A stretch of 64,000 nucleotides of DNA from Clostridium novyi NT (GTDB taxonomy: Bacteria > Bacillota > Clostridia > Clostridiales > Clostridiaceae), in contig NC_008593.1 of assembly GCF_000014125.1 (NCBI RefSeq), positions 1,240,001 through 1,304,000 of the forward strand, read 5' to 3'. The translations under genes and the position numbers were made by a program. Positions 34,302 to 44,239 of the stretch are shown piece after piece; position 1 is the stretch's first letter, and each line of letters starts with the position of its first letter. The notes beneath the pieces are model-generated. The model saw only the letters and a program-made list of their open reading frames with translations. It ran no database searches and was not told where the DNA came from.

Positions 34302-35054
34302 ATGAAAAATTTAATATTAATGATTCAGTTTTTTACTAGAATTCCTATAAATATAGAAATTGATGTAAAAGAAGATTCCTTTGCTAAAGGGATTTCATAT
34401 CTTCCACTAGTTGGACTGATAATAGGAGGATTTAATGCTATTGTATATTTTGTGTCATCTAAATTTATTTTAGGTACACTTCCCATTGTATTAGCACTTT
34501 TAGCAAATACAATTATTACAGGGGCATTTCATATAGATGGTCTTGCAGATACTTGTGATGGTATATTTTCTTCAAGAAAAAAAGAAAGAATGCTGGAAAT
34601 AATGAAAGATAGTAGAGTTGGAACTAATGGTGCTATAGCTATAGTATTTGACTTTATGCTTAGATATGCAGTACTTAATAGTTTAAACAAAAAATATATA
34701 ATAATAGCCTTAATATTGTCTCCTGTAGTTGCAAAAACAGTTGTTACACTACTTATGTGTTTTTCTGTTTATGCAAGAAAAGAAGGGGGACTTGGAGGAG
34801 TATTTGTAGGAAAAGTAAAACCTTTTAGAGTGATTGTTGCATTTATAATATCAATTTCAATAGGATATGTGCTTATAGGATATAAGTATGTAGCTTTACT
34901 CTTAATTACAGTTTTATTCATTGAAATATATAAAAAGCTTATATATTCTAAAATTGATGGTATGACTGGAGACACACTTGGAGCTGCCAATGAAATAGCA
35001 GAAATTATATTTATGTTAGCGCTATTATCATTTAAAGGATGTGGGTTACTATGA
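34302..35054 (+). CDS. cobS: Adenosylcobinamide-GDP ribazoletransferase (cobalamin synthase)
   Basis: A 250-aa integral membrane enzyme joining adenosylcobinamide-GDP and alpha-ribazole (phosphate). Several hydrophobic helices plus the metal-binding TGAFHIDGLADTCDG motif and KDSRVGTNGAIA identify CobS; DGMTGDTLGAANEIAE lies near the C-terminus. ATG 34302 has GAGGA upstream; the earlier GTG 34287 is less well placed. Its TGA stop overlaps the ATG of the next gene (ATGA). Confidence 0.93.
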   Translation: MKNLILMIQFFTRIPINIEIDVKEDSFAKGISYLPLVGLIIGGFNAIVYFVSSKFILGTLPIVLALLANTIITGAFHIDGLADTCDGIFSSRKKERMLEIMKDSRVGTNGAIAIVFDFMLRYAVLNSLNKKYIIIALILSPVVAKTVVTLLMCFSVYARKEGGLGGVFVGKVKPFRVIVAFIISISIGYVLIGYKYVALLLITVLFIEIYKKLIYSKIDGMTGDTLGAANEIAEIIFMLALLSFKGCGLL

Positions 35055-35650
35055 CATCATTATATTTAGCACGTCATGGAGAATCAGAGTTAAATACTAA
35101 AAAAGTATATTTTGGTGTAACTGATTGTGAACTAACTAGTACAGGAATATTTCAATGTGAGAATTTAAATAAGAAATTAAGTCAGTTAAATGAGCTAGAT
35201 TTTGATGTAATAATTACAAGTTCTCTTAAAAGAGCCATAGATTCATCTAAAATAATAGCTAATTGTAGATATAAGGATTTAATGATTTTTGAAGAGTTTA
35301 AAGAATTAGATTTTGGAAAATGGGAAGGACTTAGTTATAAAGAAATTACAAAAATTTATCCTAAAGAATGGGATCAGTGGGTAAAGGATTGGAAAAATGC
35401 CTATCCCACAGAAGGAGAGAATTTTAAAACATTTTATAAAAGAGTAAAAAATGCTTTAGAATTTATATTAAAAGAATATAAGGATAAAAAGATTTTGTTA
35501 GTATGTCATCAAGGTACATTAAGGGTTATAACATCTATATTACTTGGATTAAATGAAGATGGTTATTGGAGATTTTCATTTGAATATGGAATGTATAGCT
35601 TGTTTGAAATAGTTGATGATTTTGCAATACTTAAAAAAATTAATTGTTAA
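35051..35650 (+). CDS. cobC: Alpha-ribazole phosphatase, histidine phosphatase family
   Basis: A 199-aa enzyme with the RHG motif YLARHGESELNT (His9), SSLKRAIDSSKII, KELDFGKWEGLSYKEI and VCHQGTLRVIT. In B12 operons this family dephosphorylates alpha-ribazole 5'-phosphate or cobalamin 5'-phosphate. The ATG at 35051 overlaps the cobS stop by 4 nt, so translation is coupled. Function is assigned from position in the operon, since sequence alone does not separate it from other mutase-like phosphatases. Confidence 0.85.
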   Translation: MTSLYLARHGESELNTKKVYFGVTDCELTSTGIFQCENLNKKLSQLNELDFDVIITSSLKRAIDSSKIIANCRYKDLMIFEEFKELDFGKWEGLSYKEITKIYPKEWDQWVKDWKNAYPTEGENFKTFYKRVKNALEFILKEYKDKKILLVCHQGTLRVITSILLGLNEDGYWRFSFEYGMYSLFEIVDDFAILKKINC

Positions 35651-35664
35651 AGGATGTATACATA

Positions 35665-37182
35665 ATGAAAAGCAAAAGTATTATGGTTCAAGGAACCGCC
35701 TCATCTGTTGGAAAGAGTATACTATGTACAGGACTTTGTAGGGTATTTTATAAAGATGGGTATAATGTGAATCCATTTAAATCTCAAAATATGTCACTAA
35801 ATTCTGCAATAACTTGTGATGGTGGTGAAATTGGTAGAGCTCAATATATGCAAGCGGAGGCATCAAATAAAGTTCCATCAGTGAAAATGAATCCAATATT
35901 ATTAAAGCCAAATTCAGATAGAGGATCTCAAGTTATAATAAATGGAAAGGTATTTAAAAATATGGATGCTGTTGACTATTATAAATTTAAGCCTCAATTA
36001 AAAAAGGATGTTTCGAAGATTTATAACAAGTTAAGTGATGAGAGTGACATAATAGTAATTGAAGGTGCAGGAAGTCCTGCTGAGATAAACTTAAATAAAG
36101 AAGATTTTGTAAATATGGGCATGGCTAAAATAGCAAAATCCCCAGTAATATTAGTAGGAGATATAGACAAAGGGGGAGTTTTTGCATCTATTGTTGGTAC
36201 TATGATGTTACTTAAAGAAGATGAAAGAAAAATGGTACGTGGAGTTATCATAAATAAATTTAGAGGAAGCTACGAAATTTTAAAACCAGGACTTAAAATG
36301 TTAGAAGACATTATTAAAGTACCAGTGCTGGGTGTTATACCATACTTTAATTTAAATCTTGAAGATGAAGATAGTGCTACTGATTGGAGTAAGTTTAATT
36401 TTAATTCCAAGGGAGATATTGATGTAGCTGTAATTAAACTGCCACATATGTCTAATTTTACAGATATAAACCCATTAAAGATGTATGATGATGTAAGCAT
36501 TAGGTTAATAGAAAAAGTGGAAGACTTAAAAAATCCTAATTTAATTATAATACCGGGAAGTAAAAATACTATAAAAGACATGGAATACCTTAAAAGTTCA
36601 GGAATGAATAGTGCAATACTTAATTGTCATTCAAATGGAAGCTTTGTATTTGGAATTTGTGGAGGATTTCAGATATTAGGTAGCAAAATTAAAGATCCAA
36701 ACAACATAGAAAGTAATATAACTTCAATAGAGGGATTAAATTTAATAAACTCTGTAACTGAAATAAAAACAGATAAAACAACCACATTAACTGAAGCTAG
36801 GGACAAAATTTTTAATTGTAATATAAAGGGATATGAAATTCACATGGGGAAAACCCTTATAGATGATAATAACAGCAATTTTTTAGTTATTAATAGTAGG
36901 AATGAAGAAACATGTAATGATATAGATGGAGCTATAAGTAAAGATAAAAGAGTTTTTGGAACATATATTCATGGAATATTTGATAATTCAGAGTTTACAA
37001 GAAAATTTTTAAATCTCATAAGAAAAAATGCAGGTATGGATGAAATAAAAGAAACTCCAAAGGATTATTGGGAATTTAAAAATGAAGAATATGATAAACT
37101 TGCAGATATAATAAGAAATAATGTAGATATGAAAAAATTATATGAAATAGTAAATGAGGGAATAGATGAAACAGATAATTAG
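35665..37182 (+). CDS. cobQ: Cobyric acid synthase
   Basis: A 505-aa amidase that adds four amide groups to adenosylcobyrinic a,c-diamide using glutamine and ATP. The N-terminal synthetase domain has MVQGTASSVGKSILCTGLCR and NPFKSQNMSLNSA. The C-terminal glutamine amidotransferase domain has FGICGGFQILG with its nucleophilic Cys and YIHGIFDN with His. ATG 35665 is used (AAAGGA 11 nt upstream); an upstream TTG is less likely. It is also called CbiP in anaerobic-pathway organisms. It overlaps cbiB by 17 nt. Confidence 0.95.
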   Translation: MKSKSIMVQGTASSVGKSILCTGLCRVFYKDGYNVNPFKSQNMSLNSAITCDGGEIGRAQYMQAEASNKVPSVKMNPILLKPNSDRGSQVIINGKVFKNMDAVDYYKFKPQLKKDVSKIYNKLSDESDIIVIEGAGSPAEINLNKEDFVNMGMAKIAKSPVILVGDIDKGGVFASIVGTMMLLKEDERKMVRGVIINKFRGSYEILKPGLKMLEDIIKVPVLGVIPYFNLNLEDEDSATDWSKFNFNSKGDIDVAVIKLPHMSNFTDINPLKMYDDVSIRLIEKVEDLKNPNLIIIPGSKNTIKDMEYLKSSGMNSAILNCHSNGSFVFGICGGFQILGSKIKDPNNIESNITSIEGLNLINSVTEIKTDKTTTLTEARDKIFNCNIKGYEIHMGKTLIDDNNSNFLVINSRNEETCNDIDGAISKDKRVFGTYIHGIFDNSEFTRKFLNLIRKNAGMDEIKETPKDYWEFKNEEYDKLADIIRNNVDMKKLYEIVNEGIDETDN

Positions 37183-38131
37183 TATTTATTTAGCGTTTTT
37201 ATTGGATTGTATTTTAGGAGATCCCTATTGGTTTCCTCATCCAGTTAGATTTATAGGAAAATATATAAGCTTTTTTGAAAAACAAATTAGAAAATTAAAA
37301 CTTAATAATAAGGCTTTAAAAATATTTGGAATAGTTTTAACTATAAGTACGGTAACTATTACTTATACTATAAGTTATTTAGTGTTAAAAGTGGCTTTTG
37401 ATGTAAATGTTGAATTATATTATGTTTTAAATATAGTAATGATGTGGACTGCTATAGCCCCTAAATGTCTTTCAAGTGAAGGGGTAAAAATATATAAAGA
37501 ACTAAGTAAAGGTAATTTAGAAAAAGCAAGAAAGCAACTATCCTATATAGTAGGACGTGATACTGAAAATTTAGACGAAGGTGAAATCACAAGGGCAGTA
37601 GTTGAAACTATAGGAGAAAATACTTCTGATGGAATTATAGCACCCCTTATGTATATGTTCATAGGAGGAGCCCCTTTAGCACTTGCATATAAGGCGGTTA
37701 ATACTTTAGATTCAATGGTTGGATACAAAGAAGATATATACTTTGATTTTGGTTGGTTTTCAGCAAAGTTTGATGATGTTGTAAATTACATACCAGCTAG
37801 ACTAACAGCAATTTTTATGATTATAAGTTCTTGTGTTTTAAGATTAGACTATAAAAATTGTATTAAAATTATAAAAAGAGATAGAAAAAATCACACAAGT
37901 CCTAATGCAGGCTATCCTGAATCTGCCATGGCTGGAGCATTAAAAGTCCAGCTAGGAGGTACTAATTCATATTTTGGGAAACTTACATATAAGCCTAAAA
38001 TAGGAGATAAGTTAAAAGAATTAAATAAAGAAGATATAAAAAAATCATGTATATTAATGTACGCTACAACAGTTGTTAGTATAGTTATATTTTCATTAAT
38101 TTTATTATTAATTAAGGAGAAGATAGTATGA
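37166..38131 (+). CDS. cbiB: Adenosylcobinamide-phosphate synthase
   Basis: A 321-aa membrane protein joining aminopropanol (phosphate) to cobyric acid. The N-terminal LAFLLDCILGDPYWFPHPVRFIGK is the family hallmark, with ENTSDGIIAPLMYMFIGGAPLALAYKAVNTLDSMVGYK in the middle and SPNAGYPESAMAGALKVQLGG towards the end. About five membrane helices. It starts within the end of cobQ and its stop overlaps the start of the decarboxylase gene, a tightly coupled arrangement. Confidence 0.94.
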   Translation: MKQIISIYLAFLLDCILGDPYWFPHPVRFIGKYISFFEKQIRKLKLNNKALKIFGIVLTISTVTITYTISYLVLKVAFDVNVELYYVLNIVMMWTAIAPKCLSSEGVKIYKELSKGNLEKARKQLSYIVGRDTENLDEGEITRAVVETIGENTSDGIIAPLMYMFIGGAPLALAYKAVNTLDSMVGYKEDIYFDFGWFSAKFDDVVNYIPARLTAIFMIISSCVLRLDYKNCIKIIKRDRKNHTSPNAGYPESAMAGALKVQLGGTNSYFGKLTYKPKIGDKLKELNKEDIKKSCILMYATTVVSIVIFSLILLLIKEKIV

Positions 38132-39189
38132 ATTTTCATGGCGGTGATATATACAGTATAGAAACAAAGGTAGTAGACTTTAGTTCAAACATAAACCCGT
38201 TTGGAGTACCTGAAAGCTTTAAAAAAGCTCTTATAGAAAATATAAATAATTTTATTAAATACCCAGATATTAATTATACTGAGCTTAGAGAGACTATTAA
38301 AGACTATATAGGTATTAGCAATATAGACTACATAGTTCAGGGAAATGGTGCTGTTGAAATAATTTATAAAGCTATAGGAGCTGTAGGATGCAAAAAAGCA
38401 TTTGTTATAAGCCCTACCTTTTCAGAATATAAAAGAGCTGTAAAATTAAATAGAATAGAATGTGAAGAAATAGATGTTTTTGATGACAATTACTTATCTT
38501 TGAATATAGATAGTCTTTTACATAGAATTGAAAATAACTCACTAGTTATACTTTGTAATCCGAATAATCCTACAGGAACTTTAACAAGAAGAGAGGATAT
38601 ATGTAAATTATTAAAAAAACTTAAAGATAAGACAAGTACACTTCTTATAGATGAAGCTTTTATAGAGTTTACGCCTAATTATGAAGAAAGTACAATGACT
38701 TCACTAATAGATGAATATGATAATTTAATTATAGTAAGAGCAGCTACAAAGTTTTTTGGAATGCCCGGAATTAGACTTGGATATGGTATTACCAAAAATC
38801 AGTCTTATATGGCAAATATAAAAAAAACACTAGAACCATGGAATATAAATACTGCTGCTGTTATAGCAGGAAATACAATATTTAAAGATAAAGAATATAT
38901 ATCTAAGTCTCAAAAGTGGATAAATGAAGAAAGAGAATTCTTATTTAATAAACTAAAAGAATTTAGGGATTTAACAGTATTTAAGTCAAATGCAAACTTT
39001 CATTTATTAAAAATAAATAGAGAGGATATAGATGCTTATGATTTAAAAGAATTACTTATAAAAGAAGGGGTATTAATTAGAGTTCCTAAAGGATTTTACA
39101 AATTATCTGATTCATATTTTAGACTTGCTATAAAAGATAGAGAAAGTAATGAATTTTTAATAAGAAAGTTAAAGAAAATATTTAAATAA
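38128..39189 (+). CDS. cobD: L-threonine-O-3-phosphate decarboxylase (CobD-type, class I/II aminotransferase fold)
   Basis: A 353-aa PLP enzyme making (R)-1-amino-2-propanol phosphate for the nucleotide-loop linker. Motifs: DFSSNINPFGVP, GNGAVEIIYKA, NPNNPTG, LIDEAFIEF, and RAATKFFGMPGIRLGYG with the PLP lysine. It resembles HisC; the position between cbiB and the B12 importer supports CobD. It overlaps cbiB by ATGA. The 51-nt gap to btuF is the largest early gap in the operon but contains no terminator. Confidence 0.88.
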   Translation: MNFHGGDIYSIETKVVDFSSNINPFGVPESFKKALIENINNFIKYPDINYTELRETIKDYIGISNIDYIVQGNGAVEIIYKAIGAVGCKKAFVISPTFSEYKRAVKLNRIECEEIDVFDDNYLSLNIDSLLHRIENNSLVILCNPNNPTGTLTRREDICKLLKKLKDKTSTLLIDEAFIEFTPNYEESTMTSLIDEYDNLIIVRAATKFFGMPGIRLGYGITKNQSYMANIKKTLEPWNINTAAVIAGNTIFKDKEYISKSQKWINEEREFLFNKLKEFRDLTVFKSNANFHLLKINREDIDAYDLKELLIKEGVLIRVPKGFYKLSDSYFRLAIKDRESNEFLIRKLKKIFK

Positions 39190-39240
39190 AATATATAATT
39201 TAATAAATAAGAAGGGAGGAAGCAAGAGAATTAAGTTTTC

Positions 39241-40212
39241 TTGTTAACAAACATGATTTTAAAAAATAATAAAAAAAGTAGTAGATTTTTAAGTTTATTT
39301 TTAGCACTAGCAATGATTTTGGCATGTGTATTTTCATTTGCAGGATGTACAAAAAACAATGTAAATAATAAAAAAGAGGTAAATGTAAGTGTTACATATC
39401 CTCTTAAAATTAAGGATTCTTATAATAGAGAAGTAACTATTGATAAAGAACCTACGAGAATAGTTTCTCTAGCACCTAATATTACAGAAACAATATTTGC
39501 TCTTGGAAAAGGTAATAAGCTTGTAGGTAGAACAGATTATTGTGATTACCCAAAAGAAGTAAATAATATAACAGCTATAGGTAGTTTAACTGAACCTAAT
39601 ATAGAAAAGATTGTAGAGTTAAAACCAGATGTTGTAATAGCATCTACACATTTTAAAAAAGATGTACTTACTAAATTAGAAAAAATGAATATAAAAGTGG
39701 TAGTTTTATATGGTCCTGAAACTTTTGATGGAGTATATGATACCATAAGCAAGGTTGCAGAAGTTATAAATGCAAAATCTGAAGCTGATAAGCTAGTATC
39801 AGATATGAAAAATAAAGTTAGTTCTATAAATTATAAAATTAAAGATAAAAACAAACCTAAAGTTTACTATGTAGTTTCTTATGGTAAAATGGGTGATTTC
39901 ACTTCAGGTGGAGATACATTCATAGGAAACATGATAGAAATGGCAGGAGGAAATAATGCAGCAAGTGATGTTAAGGGATGGAAATACAGTGTTGAAAAGT
40001 TAGTTGAAAAAAATCCTGATATAATCATATGTTCAAAGTATTTTGATGCTAAAAAAGGTATACAACAAACACCAGGCTATAAAGATTTAAAAGCAGTTAA
40101 AGATGGAAAATTAATAGAAATTGATAATAATTTATTAGATAGACAAGGTCCTAGAGTAGTAGATGGATTAGAATCACTAGCAAAAATAATTCATCCAGAG
40201 GCATTTAAATAA
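39241..40212 (+). CDS. btuF: Cobalamin/cobinamide ABC transporter substrate-binding lipoprotein
   Basis: A 323-aa lipoprotein with a basic N-terminus, hydrophobic core and FAGC lipobox (Cys36 counted from TTG 39241). The mature part is a helical-backbone binding protein: RIVSLAPNITETIFALG, GRTDYCDYP, EKIVELKPDVVIAS and DRQGPRVVDGLESLAKIIHPE. The start is uncertain: GGGAGG at 39214-39219 is about 21 nt before TTG 39241 and 33 nt before ATG 39253, so neither has good spacing. It probably delivers corrinoids to BtuCD. Confidence 0.88.
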   Translation: MLTNMILKNNKKSSRFLSLFLALAMILACVFSFAGCTKNNVNNKKEVNVSVTYPLKIKDSYNREVTIDKEPTRIVSLAPNITETIFALGKGNKLVGRTDYCDYPKEVNNITAIGSLTEPNIEKIVELKPDVVIASTHFKKDVLTKLEKMNIKVVVLYGPETFDGVYDTISKVAEVINAKSEADKLVSDMKNKVSSINYKIKDKNKPKVYYVVSYGKMGDFTSGGDTFIGNMIEMAGGNNAASDVKGWKYSVEKLVEKNPDIIICSKYFDAKKGIQQTPGYKDLKAVKDGKLIEIDNNLLDRQGPRVVDGLESLAKIIHPEAFK

Positions 40213-40247
40213 CAATACAGTAAGTTTAAAGTAAGAGAGGATTTACT

Positions 40248-41300
40248 ATGTCATTTATTGAAAAGAAGAAGCATTATAATAATTTATTTATTTTAGGTGT
40301 AATACTTTTATTTATTTTAATTATATTTTCTACTTATATTGGAGTTGCTGATATATCTTTTAAGCAAACATCTATTATAATTTTAAGCAAATTACCTATG
40401 GTAAATAAATATTTTAATTTAAACAATATAAAAGAAACTTCTAAATTAATAATATTAAATTTAAGATTACCTAGAGTCTTACTTGCATCTTTAGTAGGTT
40501 CAGGACTATCTGTTGTAGGTGCCTCTTTTCAAAGTATCTTTAAAAATCCAATGGCTGATCCTTATATTTTAGGTGTATCATCAGGGGCAGCCTTTGGAGC
40601 TACTCTCACTTTAATCTTAGGATTAAGTGGGAGTTTTTTAGGTATGGGGGCAACAGCTATAGGTGCATTTATAGGAGCTATTATAACAGTTATAGTGGTA
40701 TATTCTATAGCAAGAGTAGGTAAGAAAATTCCTACAACTATGCTTTTATTAGCTGGAATTGCAATAAGCTTTATGCTTTCATCTTTTATATCATTAATTA
40801 TGATTTTTAAAAGAGAACAAATAGAAAATATAATAATGTGGACAATGGGAAGTCTTGGAGCAGCTACTTGGGAACAAATAATACTTTTAACACCCGTTAT
40901 TCTTATAGGAATAGTATTACTATACATATTTTCAAGACATTTAAATATAATGCTTCTTGGAGATGATACAGCTAAAAATTTAGGTATTAATACTGATAAA
41001 ATAAAAAAAGTACTTATGGTTATTTCAAGTATAATAGTTGCACTTGTTGTATCTGTAAGTGGTGTAATAGGGTTTATAGGACTTATAATTCCACATACAA
41101 TAAGAATGATATTGGGATCAGATAATAGAGTAATAATACCATTTTCAGCATTAGGAGGTGCTATATTTTTAATAATATGTGATACCTTAGCTAGAATTTT
41201 GGTGCCGCCTACTGAAATTCCTGTTGGTATAATCACATCATTATTTGGTGTACCATTTTTTATTAAAATTTTATATTCATCTAAAAAGAAGGTGAGTTAA
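40248..41300 (+). CDS. btuC: Corrinoid ABC transporter permease (FecCD/BtuC family)
   Basis: A 350-aa permease with about ten hydrophobic helices. Family motifs: LRLPRVLLASLVGSGLSVVGASFQSIFKNPMADPYILGVSSGAAFGA near the start, MWTMGSLG, and VSGVIGFIGLIIPHTIRMI near the end. The gene has GAGAGG before ATG 40248 and lies 35 nt after btuF. FecCD permeases also move siderophores; the B12 operon context assigns corrinoids. Confidence 0.9.
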   Translation: MSFIEKKKHYNNLFILGVILLFILIIFSTYIGVADISFKQTSIIILSKLPMVNKYFNLNNIKETSKLIILNLRLPRVLLASLVGSGLSVVGASFQSIFKNPMADPYILGVSSGAAFGATLTLILGLSGSFLGMGATAIGAFIGAIITVIVVYSIARVGKKIPTTMLLLAGIAISFMLSSFISLIMIFKREQIENIIMWTMGSLGAATWEQIILLTPVILIGIVLLYIFSRHLNIMLLGDDTAKNLGINTDKIKKVLMVISSIIVALVVSVSGVIGFIGLIIPHTIRMILGSDNRVIIPFSALGGAIFLIICDTLARILVPPTEIPVGIITSLFGVPFFIKILYSSKKKVS

Positions 41301-41303
41301 ATT

Positions 41304-42089
41304 ATGAAAAATATATATCCAATAGAAGTTAAAAAGCTTAAATTTTTATATAATAATGAAAAAATACTGGATGATGTAAATATAAAAATAGAAAGAGGAA
41401 AATTTTATAGTATAATAGGGCCTAATGGCTCGGGAAAGACAACACTTATTAAGAATATATGTAAGATACTTGAGGGGAAGAATGGGCACATATTTATAAA
41501 TGAAAAAGATATCAATAAAATGGATTTTAACAGTATTTCTAAATCTATTTCAGTTGTATCACAAGATACTAATATTGATTTTGATTTTTCGGTTATGGAT
41601 ATAGTATTAATGGGTAGAACTCCATATATAAAAGCATTTTCTACTGAAACCTATCAGGACTTAAATATAGCTAAAGAGGCTATGGAATTTTTAGATGTAT
41701 GGAGATTAAAAGATAAAAATATAAGGTCATTAAGTGGAGGTGAAAGACAAAGAGTTTTAATTGCTAGAGCTATTTGTCAAAACACTGATATCATTTTATT
41801 AGATGAGCCAATTTCTCATTTAGATATAAAATATCAAATAGAGCTATTAAATAAGCTAAAATCTTTGAATATTAATAAAAAAATAACTGTTATTGCAATA
41901 CTTCATGATTTAAATTTAGCGTCTACATATAGTGACTATATAGTTTTAATGAATAAAGGAAAAATAGTTGACAGTGGTACTAGTGAACAAGTATTAACCA
42001 AAGAAAATATAAAAAATGTATATAATATAAAAGTAGATATAGTATTACATCCAACTAGTCAAAAGCCATATATAATACCATTATTTTAA
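41304..42089 (+). CDS. btuD: Corrinoid ABC transporter ATPase
   Basis: A 261-aa ATPase. Walker A GPNGSGKTTL is at about 37-46, the Q-loop is in VVSQDTNIDF, the signature LSGGERQRVLIARAI precedes Walker B DIILLDEPISHLD, and the H-loop is AILHDLNLA. It starts 3 nt after btuC. It powers the BtuFCD importer and is the last gene of the riboswitch-controlled operon, which ends at the strong terminator 42090-42139. Confidence 0.92.
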   Translation: MKNIYPIEVKKLKFLYNNEKILDDVNIKIERGKFYSIIGPNGSGKTTLIKNICKILEGKNGHIFINEKDINKMDFNSISKSISVVSQDTNIDFDFSVMDIVLMGRTPYIKAFSTETYQDLNIAKEAMEFLDVWRLKDKNIRSLSGGERQRVLIARAICQNTDIILLDEPISHLDIKYQIELLNKLKSLNINKKITVIAILHDLNLASTYSDYIVLMNKGKIVDSGTSEQVLTKENIKNVYNIKVDIVLHPTSQKPYIIPLF

Positions 42090-42139
42090 TTATACAAAAA
42101 CCAGTAAATAAAATAATATTTGCTGGTTTTTGTATAATT
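42090..42139. terminator. terminator of the B12 operon
   Basis: TATACAAAAACCAG and CTGGTTTTTGTATA pair within a longer stem of about 21 bp per arm. Confidence 0.85.
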
Positions 42140-42207
42140 ATGTAAGAATGTATGATATAATTTTTTTATTACTTTATAATAAATAATGGATAAAGGAGTA
42201 ACAAATT

Positions 42208-43041
42208 ATGATAAAAACTTTAGAAGAAAACGATTTAATAAGATCTTTTAATGCTTTAATACCATATTTCCAATATTACTTTGAAGACGAGATAGCATTT
42301 ACTATTTCTAATACAGAATATTTTTTAAGAGGAGTGGATAGTGAAAATATAAAATTAGGAGTAAATAGTGGTGACCCTATTCCAGTAGGATGTGCTGCTT
42401 ATGAATGTTTGAAAGCAAGAAAGCCAGTATCTGTAATGGTTCCAAAAGAGGTATTTGGAGTTTCTGTTAAAGCTATGGGAGTTCCAGTAAAGGTAAATGG
42501 TAAAATAGAAGGAACTATAGTTATTGCAAAAAGTTTAAAACGTAAAAATGAAGTAACTAATCTTACTAATGATTTATCTAATTCTTTAAAACAAATGACA
42601 CTTGCTTTAAGTGAAATAAATAAGGGAGTTCAAAGTGTTTCTGAATATAACGGTTTTATACAAAATAATGTAGAAAAAGCATATAAAGAGGCTAAAAATA
42701 CAGATGAAGTTTTGAAATTCATTGAAAATATTGCATCTCAGACCAATTTATTAGGACTAAATGCTGCTATAGAGTCATCAAGAGCAGGAGAATTTGGAAA
42801 AGGATTTAGTGTTGTAGCAAATGAGATAAGAAAGCTTTCTGTATCTAGTAGTAAATCAATTAAACAAATTAATGAAGTTCTAAAAAAGATACAGGATTCA
42901 GTTTTAGAAATATCCAATAAAATTAATGATTCTAACAATATTTTTGAAGAACAAGTTTCCTCTATTGAGGAAATAACTTCTGTTATAGATAATTTAAATG
43001 AATCAGCACTTTTGCTTAATAAAATGGCATCTGAGCTTTAA
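42208..43041 (+). CDS. Soluble methyl-accepting chemotaxis-like signalling protein
   Basis: A 277-aa protein without membrane segments. The C-terminal half is a short MCP signalling domain with the conserved hairpin tip [41 protein letters not shown], followed by a coiled coil. The N-terminal 110 residues ([42 protein letters not shown]) look like a compact sensor, perhaps PAS-like; the ligand is unknown. It lies 118 bp after the B12 importer, behind a terminator. GGAG precedes ATG 42208. It is much shorter than transmembrane MCPs, so it may modulate a cytoplasmic kinase. Confidence 0.8.
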   Translation: MIKTLEENDLIRSFNALIPYFQYYFEDEIAFTISNTEYFLRGVDSENIKLGVNSGDPIPVGCAAYECLKARKPVSVMVPKEVFGVSVKAMGVPVKVNGKIEGTIVIAKSLKRKNEVTNLTNDLSNSLKQMTLALSEINKGVQSVSEYNGFIQNNVEKAYKEAKNTDEVLKFIENIASQTNLLGLNAAIESSRAGEFGKGFSVVANEIRKLSVSSSKSIKQINEVLKKIQDSVLEISNKINDSNNIFEEQVSSIEEITSVIDNLNESALLLNKMASEL

Positions 43042-43067
43042 ATATAAATAAGGGGAGGAGTATTATT

Positions 43068-43931
43068 ATGAAAATAACAACCATAATAGAAAATTCACTA
43101 GGAGATAAAACTAATCTAAATAATGAACATGGCATTTCTTTTTTTATAGAAACTGGTAGTGAAAACATATTATTTGATACAGGAAAAACTGGAGATTTTA
43201 TTGAAAATGCCAAGGATCTAAACATCGATCTAAATAAAACTAATTATTTAGTACTTAGTCATGCTCATTATGATCACTGTGGAGGGGTAAGAAGATTTTT
43301 AGAATCTTTTAATATAAAACCTAAAATGTATGTAGGAGATAAGTTTTTTATAAATAGTGATAAATATCATTATTCAGATGGAAGTCAAAAATTAGATTTT
43401 TCTTCAGATAGTGAAGAATATAAGTATATAGGTATAAATTTTGATGAAAGTTTTATAAAAAATAAAGGGTTACAAATCAATTATGTATCTAATTGTACTG
43501 AAATTACAGATAAAATAAAAGTTTTTACAAACTTCAACAGGGTATATGATTTTGAAAAATTAAATCCTAATATGATGATGAAAAAAGGAGAAGAATATGT
43601 TATAGATCCTTTTGAAGATGAAGTAGTATTAACCATAGAAACAGAAAAAGGTATATTAATATTACTAGGATGTTCTCATCCAGGAATTTTAAACATAGTA
43701 AGTGATATTGAAAAAAGAACAGGAAAAAATATATATGGAATTTTAGGTGGAACTCATTTAGTAGAAGCTAGCGAAGATAGAATAGATAAGACAATTGAAA
43801 AGCTAAAAGAAATGAATATAAAACTTATAGGTGTTTCACATTGTACAGGTGATAAAGCTGTAGAAATGTTCAGAAATGAATGTGATAATTTCTTTGTAAA
43901 TAACACAGGAACTGTAATCAATAAATTATAA
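43068..43931 (+). CDS. Metallo-beta-lactamase fold hydrolase
   Basis: A 287-aa cytoplasmic protein. The metal site HxHxDH is SHAHYDHCGG (about 62-71), with further ligands in LLGCSHPGI and GVSHCTGD; FDTGKTGDF lies upstream. The layout matches the MJ0301/'DHPPS-like' branch annotated as a 7,8-dihydropterin-related phosphate synthase, but the real substrate is not known. GGGGAGG precedes ATG 43068. It lies 26 nt after the chemoreceptor-like gene, so the two may be cotranscribed. Terminator at 43962-43990. Confidence 0.85.
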   Translation: MKITTIIENSLGDKTNLNNEHGISFFIETGSENILFDTGKTGDFIENAKDLNIDLNKTNYLVLSHAHYDHCGGVRRFLESFNIKPKMYVGDKFFINSDKYHYSDGSQKLDFSSDSEEYKYIGINFDESFIKNKGLQINYVSNCTEITDKIKVFTNFNRVYDFEKLNPNMMMKKGEEYVIDPFEDEVVLTIETEKGILILLGCSHPGILNIVSDIEKRTGKNIYGILGGTHLVEASEDRIDKTIEKLKEMNIKLIGVSHCTGDKAVEMFRNECDNFFVNNTGTVINKL

Positions 43932-43961
43932 TACAAGTTTAAAAAATAGTATATTTTTTAG

Positions 43962-43990
43962 AAAAGGTCCTTAAATAAGGGGCCTTTTTG
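43962..43990 (+). terminator. terminator
   Basis: AAAAGGTCCTTA and TAAGGGGCCTTTT pair with one mismatch, followed by T-rich sequence. The rest of the gap to 44239 has an 18-bp perfect palindrome ACATAATAATTATTATGT (44102-44119) and no gene. Confidence 0.75.
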
Positions 43991-44239
43991 TATTAAACAA
44001 AATAAACATACAAAAATTAGAGCAAATAAATCAGTTTACATAAACAATATTATGTATAATAAAACTTATAAAAGTAAACTTAATTTAAAAATATTTAGTT
44101 AACATAATAATTATTATGTATTTAACATTAAAATGTAAACTATAAACATATCTTAAAATTAAAATATCATATAAAAAATATTAAGACATATAGTATCTAA
44201 GAAGGTATAAATTATAAAGGAGATTAACGATTTGTCAAT

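Noticed and set aside
40562..41236. Long 224-aa minus-strand frame
   Set aside because: It is the antisense shadow of btuC. Its composition (Ile/Pro/Ser-rich) and lack of RBS fit a shadow.
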